A stretch of 64,000 nt of DNA from Canna indica (lineage: Eukaryota > Streptophyta > Magnoliopsida > Zingiberales > Cannaceae). The notes under the pieces were generated by a model. It ran no database searches and was not told where the DNA came from. It was given only the letters and a program-made list of their open reading frames with translations. Positions 33,793-44,780 of this stretch are shown here, piece by piece. The stretch spans positions 43,728,001 to 43,792,000 of the forward strand of contig CP136895.1 in the NCBI GenBank assembly GCA_034359265.1, written 5' to 3'. Within the stretch, counting starts at the first letter, position 1, and every line of letters starts with the position of its first letter. Position numbers and translations under genes: made by a program.

Positions 33793-34239
33793 CCCCTTAC
33801 CTAACTCCTTTAACGATTCGTAGAAACCTAATTGAGCATTCAAAGGAGAGTTTTAAGCCTTCTAAAGATCGATTGCTTGCGCTCGCTTCTCGGATCAACG
33901 ACTTTTCAAAGCACTCATCTTCCCTCAATTCGGGCTTTGATTCTAGCTTAACGTCTTGGCGAGTTGGAGACTTTGAAGGCTTGGAAAAGAGCATTTGGTC
34001 TTGGTTTATTCTTTATGCTCTTTTCGTTGTAATTTTAATTATTATTTGAACTTGTTTTCATTGAATTTGAGCTTGTTTAAGACCTAGAGTGTAGGTCTTG
34101 AAATTGGGTGGTAGCCTTGGTGTTTGAGGTTTAAATCCACGGGTGTAAACGTAATTTCCTAGGATTAGTTGAGTTGTCCCTTAGGATTGAGGTGGAAGAG
34201 TGCTCTCGATAAGAAGGCGAATACTTCTGGGTGTGGAAG

Positions 34240-36330
34240 TGTAATACCCAAAATCCTAATAGTAGTATTTTATTCTTGAGTGGGGGATTGTGGACCCTAG
34301 TTAGCGCGGATTGGCAGGAAGCTTCGGGATTAGACCCGAGCAAACATTTAATATAGAAAAATTAAGGGATATTTTATTTGTCTTATCTCTGCGATTTAGC
34401 ATGCTAGGGTTGGGAGATTAGGTGAGGAGATGAAATGGAGGGTTGGGATTATTTTGGGTGAGATGAACGGTTGGATTGAATTGGTCGAGATGAAGGGCTG
34501 GGATTAGATCTTGTGTAGATATAAGGCTTAGATTGCATCATGTAGATGGAGCGCTGTGATTGCATCTGGTTAGATGGAGGATTTTGATTGCATCTGATTT
34601 GATATAAGGCTATGATTTCATCATGTAGATGGAGGGCGAAAATTGAATCTGGTTAGATGTAAGGCTGAGATTGCATCATGTTAAATAGAGGGTTGTGATT
34701 GCATCAGATTAGGTAGAAGGCTGTGATGTGATCCTGTTTAGATGAAGGGTGGAGATTTCATTACTGATTATTGATTGTGACACCGACATATTTATTTGTA
34801 ATAGTGATTTATTAAATAAATTAAGGTAATTACTTCATTATTCTAAATAATTATTTGGAGGCCTTAAAGTTAGCGAAACTATTCAAGTTATATATGAATT
34901 TTCACCTAATCGACGTTCTGGATTCATTGGTGAGATCTGTTTTTCCATCAGACCTTCGAATTTTGAAAATAGTAGGTGGATGTCGCCTCATTTTGCGTGC
35001 CAAGTTGAAAATCATATTTTATATATTTTTATGGTTCGATCTGAGATGATTCATAGATATAGTAGTTAATGAGGTGAACTTTATCCTAGATCAGTGATTT
35101 CTATGACCAGTTATTTTATCATATTTCAGTTCATTGATTTATAGTTGGAGTTTCTTTTTGCACTGCTTCATGATACACGTGCATCTTTCCTTACAGTGCT
35201 ATAATGCTATTTTATGGTTGTGTGTTTGTGCTGAGCATTCATGATTTATGAGCATTATTTCTATATATATATATGACATACCCTTTTATTACTTATTGAT
35301 AGCACATCTTGTTTATACTTATATACTTGTGTGTGTGGTGTTGTGATGTGCTTGTTGCATTTCCCGAAAGCCACGTTGGTGAGGGGAGGGTATACCCCAA
35401 AGAGACAGTCCGAAGACCTGAGCAGGTGAGGGGAACGTATTCCCCAACAGGCTAGCTCAGAAGAGCTAGTGCCGGTGAGGGGAGGGCATGTCCCAAAGAG
35501 ACAACACTGAGCTGGGTGGTAGTTCGGCGGCCACCCGTCTACCTACCCTATGAGGCTATGTGGGACCGACGGGTCCGGAGAGCATGCATATGATTGGGGT
35601 GCTGCATTGTATGCATATGATTGAGGTGTTGCATTCATCCTATTTACTTCTTGTCGATATGTTTATACTTATTGATGGATGCTTATACTTTTTGCTGTGG
35701 ATGTGAGTAGAGTGGTGGAGGTGTTATTGATGCTTGTCCGTCATTTTTTTAAAAAGATCTTTTATACTTGTTGACGGATGTTGATTTCATGCATAGATCT
35801 ATGTATATATTATTGCTGATTTCTTCTAACATTGATTTATATCGGCTATTTGTGTTTTTATGCATGATGATTGATTTGGTGAATTGAGGACTGATCTACT
35901 CACTAAGTCCTAGTTGGGCTTACCCCTCATTACTATTGTTTTGCAACACCTGAGTTAGATCAGAGAGGAATCGAGGTGCAATAGCACGACTGGTGGTGGC
36001 AGGACAGCGGGTCTCGTGACATGTCGTGATCGAGGAGGATACCTGAGTCATTTTAGTATCTCTTTGAGTTGTTGAGTCATGTTGACACGGGTCGTGATTT
36101 CATCATTTTTTTTTTTGGGAGTCTTATTTATTTATTTGAACTCATTTTAAATAAACTTGTCCAGTGTGTTCATATTGAGTTTTGATTTAGTTTGGTTCGC
36201 GATGTAATTTCTGTTCTTTTAAAAAAAAAAATCTCCCACTGTTCAGGTTATTATTGTTTTGTTTGAGATGGGTTAGGCTTCGGGGTATGTGGCGTATCCT
36301 AGCCGATCATACCGGGTTTGGGGTGTGACA
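34240..36330 (+). mobile_element. Solo LTR D (gypsy type)
   Basis: Starts TGTAATACCC and ends GGGGTGTGACA, flanked by GGAAG at 34235-34239 and 36331-36335 (perfect). It shares the terminal motif and the GGCTTCGGGGTA phrase with LTRs A, B and 1, but little else, so it is a separate family. A TTGTTTTGCA phrase at 35938 corresponds to the acceptor-like site of the other LTRs but lacks AG. It is the youngest layer of a four-deep nest (D in X6 in X4 in X3). Confidence 0.92.
34430..34770 (+). repeat. Degenerate tandem repeat in LTR D
   Basis: About nine units of roughly 35-37 bases with the core ATGGAGGGCTGTGATTGCAT followed by C(T/A)GGTTAG. Alternate units end in 'catcatgtag' and 'catctggttag', hinting at a two-unit higher-order period of about 72. 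Confidence 0.8.
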
Positions 36331-39029
36331 GGAAGTGCCTTAGGTTGAGAGTGAGACTCTTTGAGTCAAAGTACTCTGTGTAAGGGAAACTATTTAATCT
36401 AGTAAACTTAGTTTGAAAATTCTAAGCGGGGTGCTTAGGTAGTGGAGTAGGCATTGGGGCCGAACCATTATAAATACTTGTATTAGCATTGATAGTTTAT
36501 TTGTGTTTATTGCTTCATATTTATTGCTTCCACTTGCTATAACTATCGTGCTTAGCCTAACTAATCAAGAAACGATTAAAATCGGAATTAGGCAAAAAAT
36601 TAGTTAACACACTATTCACCCCCCCTCCCCCTCTAGTGTGGTCATTTCATCTAACAAAGTATTTGTTGTATTATTTATTTGCTCCATTGTTTGTGTATTT
36701 TGTGGTTTATTTTCATTGCATATCATTTGTATAAACCTAGGTTGCTAGGTTTGATTGAGTTGGTGGTTACGTTGGTGCTAAGGCTTAAATCCACCACTGT
36801 GATTAGTTGAGTTGTCCCTTAGGTTGAGGTGGGAGAGTGCTCTCGGTAGGAAGGGGTGATACTTCCGGATGTGGAAGTGTCTTCGATTTGAGAGCGGAGA
36901 CTTTCCGGTGTAAAGTCCTCTTTATAAGGGAAACGATATAATCTAGTAAAACTAGTTTGGAAATCCTAAGCAGGGGGTGCTTAGGCAATGGAGTAGGTAT
37001 TGGGGCCGAACCACTACAAATCATTGTGTCAGCATTGATATTTTGTTTGTGTTAATTGCTTTGTCATTAATCGCTTCCGCATTTAGTCGTTCAATTGTGA
37101 ATTGTCTAAGTAGTTTAAGAAAACATTTAAAATTAAATTTGGGCAAATAGATTTAGTTAACACACTATTCGACCCCCCCCCCCTCGTCCAGTGTGGTCAT
37201 TTCACCAACACAAGCCACTGTTAAAATCGATACAAAGCAATAGGAAAATTATATTAATGGAGCTTAAATATATAGACAAACTTGATGAAGCTCCAACTCG
37301 TCTCTTCCGAGCACTACAAGGCTTCGAGTATGAATTTCTCGGTCAAATCAATGCTTGATGAAGTGAAGAAAGATTAGGGCATAAGATCAACTCTTTTAGG
37401 CTCAAACACTCTTACGATAGACTCCATGAAGATCAAGATGGGTGGGGAGGCTGTTATACGGCTCCTATTTATAAGCTAAGAGGAGGAGGCCAAAAAGGAC
37501 CCGTTGCAACGGGCAAAAAATTATCCTTTGGCACTACCCGATTGGTGGCTAGCTGAAGGCAGGTCGATCGGCCGAGCGACCGGCCACCAACCGGAGACCA
37601 CTGTCTAATTCGGGCCTCTACCGGTCGATGATCGACTGATGGTCGATCGACTGGCCATCGATTGACAACCTAAAAATAGCCTGGTTTTCTAATTTTTCTT
37701 CACGATGTTTGTTTTTGAGTGTTGTTTTCAGGTTTTGACTTCGAACATATTACAAATAGATTGACTTAATGACTTAGAAGGATTTTACAATCATTTCAAG
37801 GTTCTAGACCTAATTTCCAACTTGATCGCCTCCGAAGCCGTCGACACTTGAATTTCTGCAATTCTTCCATGATTTTCCGACGAACTTCGCGCGCGTATCG
37901 ATCGCTCAACCTGAGATCAAACACTTGATAAACTCATTAGGATGAGTTTGTTATCATCAAAATCAAGTTGGTGACCAAGGTTGAAAACTTTAGGCCAACA
38001 ACTTCCCCCGAGCCCTTGACTTCTTCCCCGAGCTCTCAACTCCTCGATGCCCTCGACTTCTTCCCCTGAGCCCTCACATGACGCCCCCTACAACTATCAC
38101 TGGCATGTTACCAATCAGTGTTATTTTAACTACTTATTTTGTTATTTGAACTGCTTCACTGTTATTTTCCCCTAAAATATTATGGCAGCAACAGCTTAAC
38201 TAGCTTCCTCCCTTGTCATTCATTGCTGCTAAGAAATAGACAACATCAAACCATTCTCATCCAAAGGTTCTCATATCTAACAAAGAAAACTTATTACCAT
38301 TAAGATTTCAAGATATCACAAAAAGTTCTTGATATCCCTGATAATGCCTCAGTGGTATTTGCATTACCATTCAGCTCCATCAATCACAAGGAGATATCAT
38401 GAAAGTTTGGGCATCAACATGCGTGGATGCCATTACGTACGACCTGAAAGATGAGGTCCATATTTTACAAGTTGATCAATACCGATATGTATAGCCCTTT
38501 TTCTCACTCTATATACTTAGCAGCTACTTGGTGCAAGATTTGCCTGGTAAAGCAAGACCATTAACTTATTTGATGAATATTGATGTGTAGAGAGGCAATT
38601 CTAAGATGCCTTGAATTTGAAGGAAAATAGATAAAGTCCCTTGTCCTACTAAATCACCCCTATAGTTGTCAAGTTATTTCAATTGGCTCTACTGTAGAAG
38701 TCATATCTGCAGTTATTAGTTTTTTTTTTTTTAACAAAAATAGAAAGTCACAATAGATGATCATACTAGGGATCGAATCCTAAATCTCTAGGCAACATAC
38801 AATATGTTGCCAATAATTGTGTATCGTTACGAGTTGAGCAAACAATTAGGTGGTTTTTGATGAAAATGTGTTGAGCAATGGGTTTATTTAACTTAGTTGA
38901 ACTGTCTAATTAATGCTCATAAATTTGAAAACGAGAGCAAAAGTAAATGTTAATAACCAAATAATTTAGTAATTTGGAGGGCCATTTTTTACTTCAAGAA
39001 ACAACTTCGACTCATAATTTATTTATCAG

Positions 39030-40090
39030 CTATTTCCCAAATTCGAGTTTTGGGTAGGGGAAATTTTCAAAACCGAATTTGAAGATTCAAAATTTCCAAA
39101 ATCAGAACTTAATTAGTGGATCGGATACTCATTTTACCCCTGGGCCAAAATCTCTAAGTGGTTAGAAACTTTGGTCAAAAATTAAAAATATATATATATA
39201 ATATTTTTAAAATAATTTTAAAATAATTTAAATTTATAAAATATTTTTTATGATAGAAATGAGATATTAGAGGATAAAAAATATATTTTTTAAACTCTCT
39301 AATGTATTAAAGACTTTTGCACAAAGTCTATAAATTTATATTTAAATTAAAAATTATAAAATATTTTGATATAAAATATTTTTTTGGATCATAGTATCTT
39401 TTTTATATCATTAAAAAATTATTTCATGAATTCAAATATTTTTTTAAAAAAATTATGAAGCTATTATAGACTTTGCACAAAAATTTCTAATAAGTTAGTT
39501 TTGTTTATAATAATTTTATAATTATAAAAAATAAAATTTAATTCACAAAAAATATATATTTGATATAAAAGATATGCTAGAGTCTATCAAAATATTTTAG
39601 ACGAAAAATATTTTACTATTTTTAATTAAAAATTTAATGCATTATAGACTTTTGCCCAAAGTCTATAATAATTTTATAATTAAAAAAAATTAATAAAATA
39701 TTTTTAAAAAATATAAAAGATGTGTTGTGGTTAAAAAAATATTTTTCATCAAAATATTTCATAATTTTTAATTTAAACTTAGATTTATAGATTTTGTGCA
39801 AAACTTTCTAATGAATTAGACAATTTAAAAATATATTTTTTAGACTCTAACATCTTATTTTTATTATAATTTTTTTATAAATTAATTTTTTTAAATATAT
39901 ATATATATATATGTTTTTTTAATATATATATATATATATATATTAATTTTTAACCAAAGTCTGTTAGAGACTTTGGCCCAGGGATAAAATGGGTATCAAA
40001 TCTATTAAATTATAAATTTCGGAATTTTGACTTCCAAAATTCAAATCTAAGAATTTTTCTCTCCCAAAATTCGATTTTAAAAAATTTCTA
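39030..40090. mobile_element. Foldback element with about 150-bp inverted ends
   Basis: The left arm (about 39035-39200) and right arm (about 39930-40088) are diverged inverted complements. Paired landmarks are CCCCTGGGCCAAAATCTCTA (left) against the complement of AGAGACTTTGGCCCAGGGAT (right), and ATTCGAGTTTTGGG against the complement of CCCAAAATTCGATT. The interior is very AT-rich. It holds several copies of 'gactttgcacaaag' in both orientations and long AT dinucleotide runs. No coding sequence. The flanks are repetitive (ATTTATTTAT), so the target duplication is ambiguous. Confidence 0.7.
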
Positions 40091-40389
40091 TTTATTTATT
40101 TATTAAGCAGGAAGGGCTTTGTAAGTATCCTTATTTTTGGTACTATTTTTGTTACTGTTTTCCTTTTGAGTTAAATTGTGTTACTATTTTTGGTAATACA
40201 AAGTAGTCAATACTCTGTTGCATAGCTGGTATGATGCAGTAGACAAATTCTTTTATTATGATGCAGTAGATTCCCTTTTTGTTTTTATATTTACCCTTGA
40301 TTTATTTCTTATCATATAAATTATGATTTATCGAAATGCAATTGAATTGTCTTAGCATATTATTTATTTATATTTTATATGTGTTGCAG

Positions 40390-40458
40390 TGCAGTGGCCT
40401 AAGAAGAGACGCAAAGCATTTGAACCAACACAACTTCTATTGAGTCAGACTCCATAAT
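40390..40458 (+). other. Candidate terminal exon fragment (uncertain)
   Basis: A polypyrimidine-poor but AG-terminated site (GTGTTGCAG at 40381-40389) precedes an open segment reading QWPKKRRKAFEPTQLLLSQT and one more Pro, then TAA at 40456. PKKRRK resembles a nuclear localisation signal. It could be the end of a decayed host gene or chance. No matching upstream exon is recognised. Confidence 0.2.
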
Positions 40459-41361
40459 AGTTATTTCCCATATTTGTACACTACAGAAAAGGTAACAAGT
40501 ACTCTCTCGTCGTGCTCACACTCCATATCAATTTTTTTATTAGCTGATAAAAATATGTCATAAAAGTGTTTTATAACTAGTATTTGTATACTTCTAGGGT
40601 CGTTTGATTCGCAAATTGCCCATCATAGAATACCAAACAGGAACAAGGACAAAGACAGAACATCAAGTGTCCTACGACAACATCTATACCATGTTTGTTT
40701 CGTCAAGAACATAACACGATATTCAGTCCTATCCTGCGCTTGTTTTGCTATAACACAGTCATATATATGACAAAATGACAATAATATTTTTTTATATTTT
40801 TAATGCTCAAATTAAATTTTATATATTTTTTAATATATTTAAAATTTTTAATACATAGTAACAAATATCTTAATACACAAAAATCTTAAAATTTACATTT
40901 AAGAGCATAATGGTGTAGAATCTTTGAGGTCAAAGAAGTATTAAGACCCTGATTGATATCAGATGAGAAGTAGATGAGGAGTGAAGAACATGATGTAACA
41001 GAAAGGATCATTTTAGAATCTTTACTTTCTTATAAAACATACTTTGAGAATGTGTCTTTACTTTCATCTCATCACAACTAAGCAGCAAATTTAATCAAAT
41101 ATATGCTATGGATCAGATCTTTTATAAATAGCACAAATATATTTAAAATAACGAACGAAGTTATATCATCAATAGATACATGCTATGAAACACATTTATT
41201 CTGGTTTGCTTTATTAATTTTCAGGCAACCCTATATTTAGAAACATGCTTGACACGACAAAGCTCTTCTTCATCAATGACACATCTGAAAGGTGTCACAG
41301 ATTGCATCCTCCACTTGAGAGGGTTTAAAACTAGGAGCTCCATTCTTTGTATAGTCCTGGC

Positions 41362-41829
41362 TGTTAAATTATTTGTTTAATAATTTATTATGAGCCAACA
41401 TTTGTCTATCGACGTGTGATTACCCTATCAAAATAATTGGCCGATTAAAGATAATCTAATAAAGTTTATTGTTAGACTTTGTATCATTTCATAATTATGA
41501 GAATAATTATTTATGCACAGATACTGTAGTGGTAATATTACCGTTCGATCATAATGGGCAAAATTAACGGTAATTTACATACCTCCGATTTTCTATATAC
41601 AAAGAGGAGTTATAGTCCCTAAGTCACACGCTTAAGTCCATCGCCTCTGAAATCCTCATCTCTCAGTGAGCGTTTGTACGGGGAGCGCGTGTTGAGTTGG
41701 AAGTCCATCGTACGTGTCTCCAGAATTTGAGCGATAAAATCAGGTACGCTTCCATTCTTATCGTTCTTGATGATTTAACGTGATGAATCTTGACTTTTTG
41801 GTTTAATTCCCACTCTAAATTTTCTATCA
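41362..41829 (+). repeat. 5' LTR of Y
   Basis: 468 bp, TGTTAAATTATTTG to TTTCTATCA, ending directly at a methionine-tRNA-type primer site. The left end is inferred from TG only; no second LTR is visible to confirm it. Confidence 0.65.
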
Positions 41830-41846
41830 TTTGGTATCAAAGCCAA
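41830..41846 (+). other. Primer-binding site of Y
   Basis: TTTGGTATCAAAGCCAA, one base from the usual TGGTATCAGAGCC. Confidence 0.75.
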
Positions 41847-43831
41847 AACATGTTGAATCATTGAGAATTTATGAATTTGTTGCATTTTTTATCTGCTGTT
41901 TATGATTCAGTGCATGATGTTTGAGTACTGTTCATGAACATCCTGTACTGTTTGTGTTTACGCGAAGAACTTACATGATGATAATCTTACCTGTGTTTAC
42001 ACTCTGTTTGACGAAAATCTCTATTGTTCTTAAACAAAGTTTTTTTCCCACTGTTTTAGTACAGTAGATGAGTTTTGCATGATTTATGAAAAAAAAAAAC
42101 TTGTAGGAGATGCGGCATCCTTCATGGTTGCCGAAGGATGCATCTCTCTTCTTCTTCTTCTCTCCTTCGTGCGCGCGTCATCGACTACTGCTTTAGGAGG
42201 CATGTGGCACATCCGGTGACGCGCTGTCGCTTGCTACTATCCCGTTGGTAGTCGTCGCGAACGTGGGTGCAGAAAAAGGGGTGTAGTGGTCGGCCATGAG
42301 GATGTAGGTGGACCTGATGCATCTCGGCTCCATTGTTTCCAGACGTCGTCTCCGACCCGTCTCCACCATTCATGTTGTCTACTTCCCGTGCTTCACGCCC
42401 AGGCGCCAACGGGTTTGTCGCCGGCAATCGTGGATGGCGGAGGTTGACAGGGAAGACGTGAAGGAGTATGGCCTCCTCTTAATGTCGACGCAGCAGGTAC
42501 GGCCTCCTCTTCGCCGCTCCAAGCCAGCATAGTGCTCGCCGACGTCTCAGGAAGGGTAGCGTCGGTGTCTAGGGGTGGGGATGGATTGCAGTAGTTGGAG
42601 ATGAGCTGCGGCGGCTGTTTGCAAAAGGAGTTAATGCTTGTAACTGCTGGTTACGTGGGGAAGATGAAGTGGGGTTTAAATCGGGTCGGATCCGGGTTTA
42701 GTTTTGAGAAATCCGGATTCATTAAAAGTTAAACCCGAACTGCTTCATTAATTCAAACGAGTTGGATTCAGATCATTCAGTTAAGACCGGATCCATTATG
42801 TCTAAACCCGACCCACCTAATTCTTTTGAACCCGATCCACTTCATTGCCTTATAGTGGACTACTATTGAAATTAACCGGCCCATCCAGTTTAAATCAATC
42901 TGAATTGATCGGTTCAATTGAGAAATTGAACCGGTTCAATTTAATTCCATTGGTCTAGCCCAATCAAGTTGAATTAGGTTTTGGTCTGGTTAATTAGGTC
43001 TGATTCAGTGTAATTGGGATCCGATTCAACACTGGTTCAGGTCAATTTAGATCGGCTCAGCACTGGTTTAGGTCAAATTTCCCTGGTTTAGAACTGGCTT
43101 AGTCTAATTTTTCCCGATCAGTACCGGTTCAAGTCAATTCAGACCGGTTCTGTGCAAATTATAAGCGTTTCATTAGGTTTCTTGACTGGTTCACTAAAAT
43201 TAGCATTTGGTTTAGCATAATTTCAATCGGTTCAGTAGAATTAACATTAAGTTCAACTTTATTCTCATTTATTTAGTTTTGATTTAGCTCAAATAGTTTT
43301 GGTTCATATTTAAATTGATCAAAATTTGATCGGTTCAATACAATTTTGACTGTTTTATTATAATTTGACCAATTTATCATGAAATTAAATAGTGACGTAT
43401 TTATTTATATGTCTAACAGTATGAAATATGTTAGTTTGGCACAATATGTCGTCAAAGTGACATCTCTTGTGTCAAATTAATATTTTTTTGAAATATATAA
43501 GATGTCTACATGTTTAGAATTCATGTGGGTAGTAATCGGCCCAAAGGAATGTTCCTATATACCTGACCGAATTTCTTATATGCTTGTGGTAATAAATTCG
43601 TGACTATCATAAAGTTTACCATGTGAATATGAGTCGATCCAAAGAAAGGCTCGTTGTTTAACAAGTCTGATTATCAGTATTTAATTACTGTATTGAGAGT
43701 ACCGCTTACAAGTTGATAATTTTGGTTCAAAGATGAAATATCAATGTTGTGCTTGGTATTTTGTAATGGGGATTGTCATTATTTATTTCTTTTTGTTACA
43801 TGATAATTGTATTTTATTTTGAGCTGCTTAT
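41847..43831 (+). other. Untranslated leader of Y
   Basis: No gene. A GC-rich part (42110-42600) has open frames on both strands but repetitive composition and no recognisable domain. From about 42680 to 43380 it becomes a degenerate array of 'ccggttcagttcaattt'-like units. Confidence 0.55.
42680..43380 (+). repeat. Degenerate CGGTTCA array in Y leader
   Basis: Some 20 or more short units of roughly 25-35 bases carry GGTTCA/GGTTTA followed by a T-rich spacer with CAATT. Unit borders blur, so I give only the span. Perfect small palindromes such as TTGAACCGGTTCAA (42930-42943) occur within it. Confidence 0.6.
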
Positions 43832-44583
43832 TATTGGTGAAATGGTCACACTAGAGGGGGGAATAGTGTGTTATCTAAATCTTTTTGCCTAAATTCTATT
43901 TTAATCGTTTCTTGATCTACTTAGGCAAATTACAATTTATTGACTAAATGCAGAAGCGATAATAAAACAGTTAAACACAAACAAAGATAGCAATGCTAAC
44001 ACAATGAGATTTATAGTGGTTCGGCATCAATGACTACTCCACTACCTAAGCACCCCGCTTAGGATTTTCAAACTAAACTTTACTAGATTAATCTTGTTTT
44101 TCTTACAACGAGGACTTTGACCCGAAGAGTCTCGCTCTCAACCTAAGGCACTTCCACACCCAGAAGTCTCCGTGTTTTTACCGAGAGTATTCTTCCTCCT
44201 CAACCTAAGGGACAACTCAACTAATCCTAGTAAACTAAGTTTACAATGGTGGGTTTAAGCCTCAACACCAAGGTAACCACCAACTCAATCATCCTAGCAC
44301 TCTAGGTTTACACAAATTCAAATACAATGAAATAAACATCAAAATACAACAATGATGAGAGCAAATAATAAACAATATAAACTTAGCTCTCAAACAAGAT
44401 GTCCTAGCTTCTCTTGATGACTTGAAGATGAATCAAGACAAACTCAATGTCAATCTCAAGGTTTCTAGGCTTAAAACTAGGGTTCTTTGCAAAGATGGCT
44501 CAAGAATTCTTGTAGAGATGCAAGGAGTGGCTCTTTGAAGCTTAGAAGCATCATTCATAGCTTGGAAGAGAGTTTGGGGTGGG

Positions 44584-44591
44584 TATTTATA
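44584..44591 (-). promoter_or_regulatory. TATA box in X7 3' LTR
   Basis: TATAAATA on the minus strand, next to the palindrome cluster at 44650-44780. Confidence 0.55.
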
Positions 44592-44780
44592 ACCCCCTAA
44601 ACGAAATGGCTTGTCAAAAGGCTGATTTCTGCCCGTTGGCAATGCCTGGTCACTTGCCGATAGATCATCGGTCGACCGACCGAGCGACCGTCGAGCGGCC
44701 AAAGGCACTCTGCCAAATTCTGGCATCGTTCGGTCGACCAGTCGGTTGATCGAAATGCCTTCTCCTTCGGTCGGTCGACC

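Larger units (their letters stand above)
28575..36656 (+). mobile_element. Gag-only copia-like element X6
   Basis: The 5' LTR begins at 28575. The 3' LTR is 33155-36656 and is itself interrupted by solo LTR D. The flanking five bases are GAGTA (28570-28574) and AAGTA (36657-36661), a duplication with one mismatch. Related LTRs read GCTAAGTATT here, so AAGTA is ancestral. The element inserted into X4. Coding content is a gag remnant only. A deletion fused the 5' LTR to mid-gag, removing the PBS. Confidence 0.9.
33155..36656 (+). repeat. 3' LTR of X6, split by solo LTR D
   Basis: Own sequence is 33155-34239 and 36336-36656 (about 1.4 kb), starting TGTTGGCCTAAGG and ending TTTCATCTAACA. TATA box at 33785-33792, palindrome cluster 33495-33730. 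Confidence 0.9.
25974..37210 (+). mobile_element. Solo LTR X4, host to X5 and X6
   Basis: Starts TGTTGTTCTAAGG (25974) and ends CATTTCACCAACA (37210). The flanks are CAAGC at 25969-25973 and 37211-37215, a perfect duplication. Its own sequence is 25974-26363, 27881-28574 and 36662-37210, about 1.63 kb. The remainder is later insertions with their own duplications. A TATA box (28365) lies just after a palindrome cluster (28155-28320). Confidence 0.9.
18286..38000 (-). mobile_element. X3, minus-strand copia-like element, heavily interrupted
   Basis: Reading leftward on the minus strand: the LTR starts at 38000 (TGTTGGCCTAAAG), ends at 25563, and is followed by an exact PBS and gag (25505 to 24261, then 19732 to 19376). 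Non-coding sequence follows, with the conserved block at 19019-19131. A short LTR-like scrap at 18290-18350 shares 'atcaactcttttaggctcaaac' with 37386-37407. The LTR is split by X4 (25974-37215) and gag by the Reina-like element (19737-24245). The left end is truncated or rearranged, and no target duplication could be found. It has the most complete gag core of the lineage but still no pol. Confidence 0.8.
25563..38000 (-). repeat. LTR of X3, split by X4
   Basis: The minus-strand LTR runs from 38000 to 37216 and resumes at 25973 to 25563, about 1.2 kb in all. It shares the X-lineage start (TGTTGGCCTAAAG) and an end with TCTAGTGTGGACATTCATCC. The start portion carries a palindrome cluster (about 37555-37670). 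Confidence 0.85.
38001..41361. other. Unassigned AT-rich region, possible old host DNA
   Basis: Flanks X3 on the right and Y on the left and contains no retrotransposon domain. It starts with an imperfect repeat of 'ccctcgacttcttccccgag' (38001-38085). It also contains the foldback element (39030-40090) and a candidate exon (40390). A phrase at 40599, GGGTCGTTTGATTCGCAA, resembles hAT-type MITE ends. No complete gene can be built. Short open segments near 38400 (VWASTCVDAITYDLKDEVHI) are unrecognised. Confidence 0.4.

Noticed and set aside
40599..40900. hAT-type MITE starting GGGTCGTTTGATTCGCAA
   Set aside because: Only one end resembles such elements; no matching inverted end or 8-bp duplication found.
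41225..41380. Terminal exon starting after TTTTCAG
   Set aside because: The open segment crosses into the inferred start of the Y LTR and has no recognised domain; kept only as a low-interest finding.
42185..42532. Open frames on both strands in GC-rich DNA
   Set aside because: They overlap each other, show no recognisable domain, and fall in the untranslated leader of element Y.
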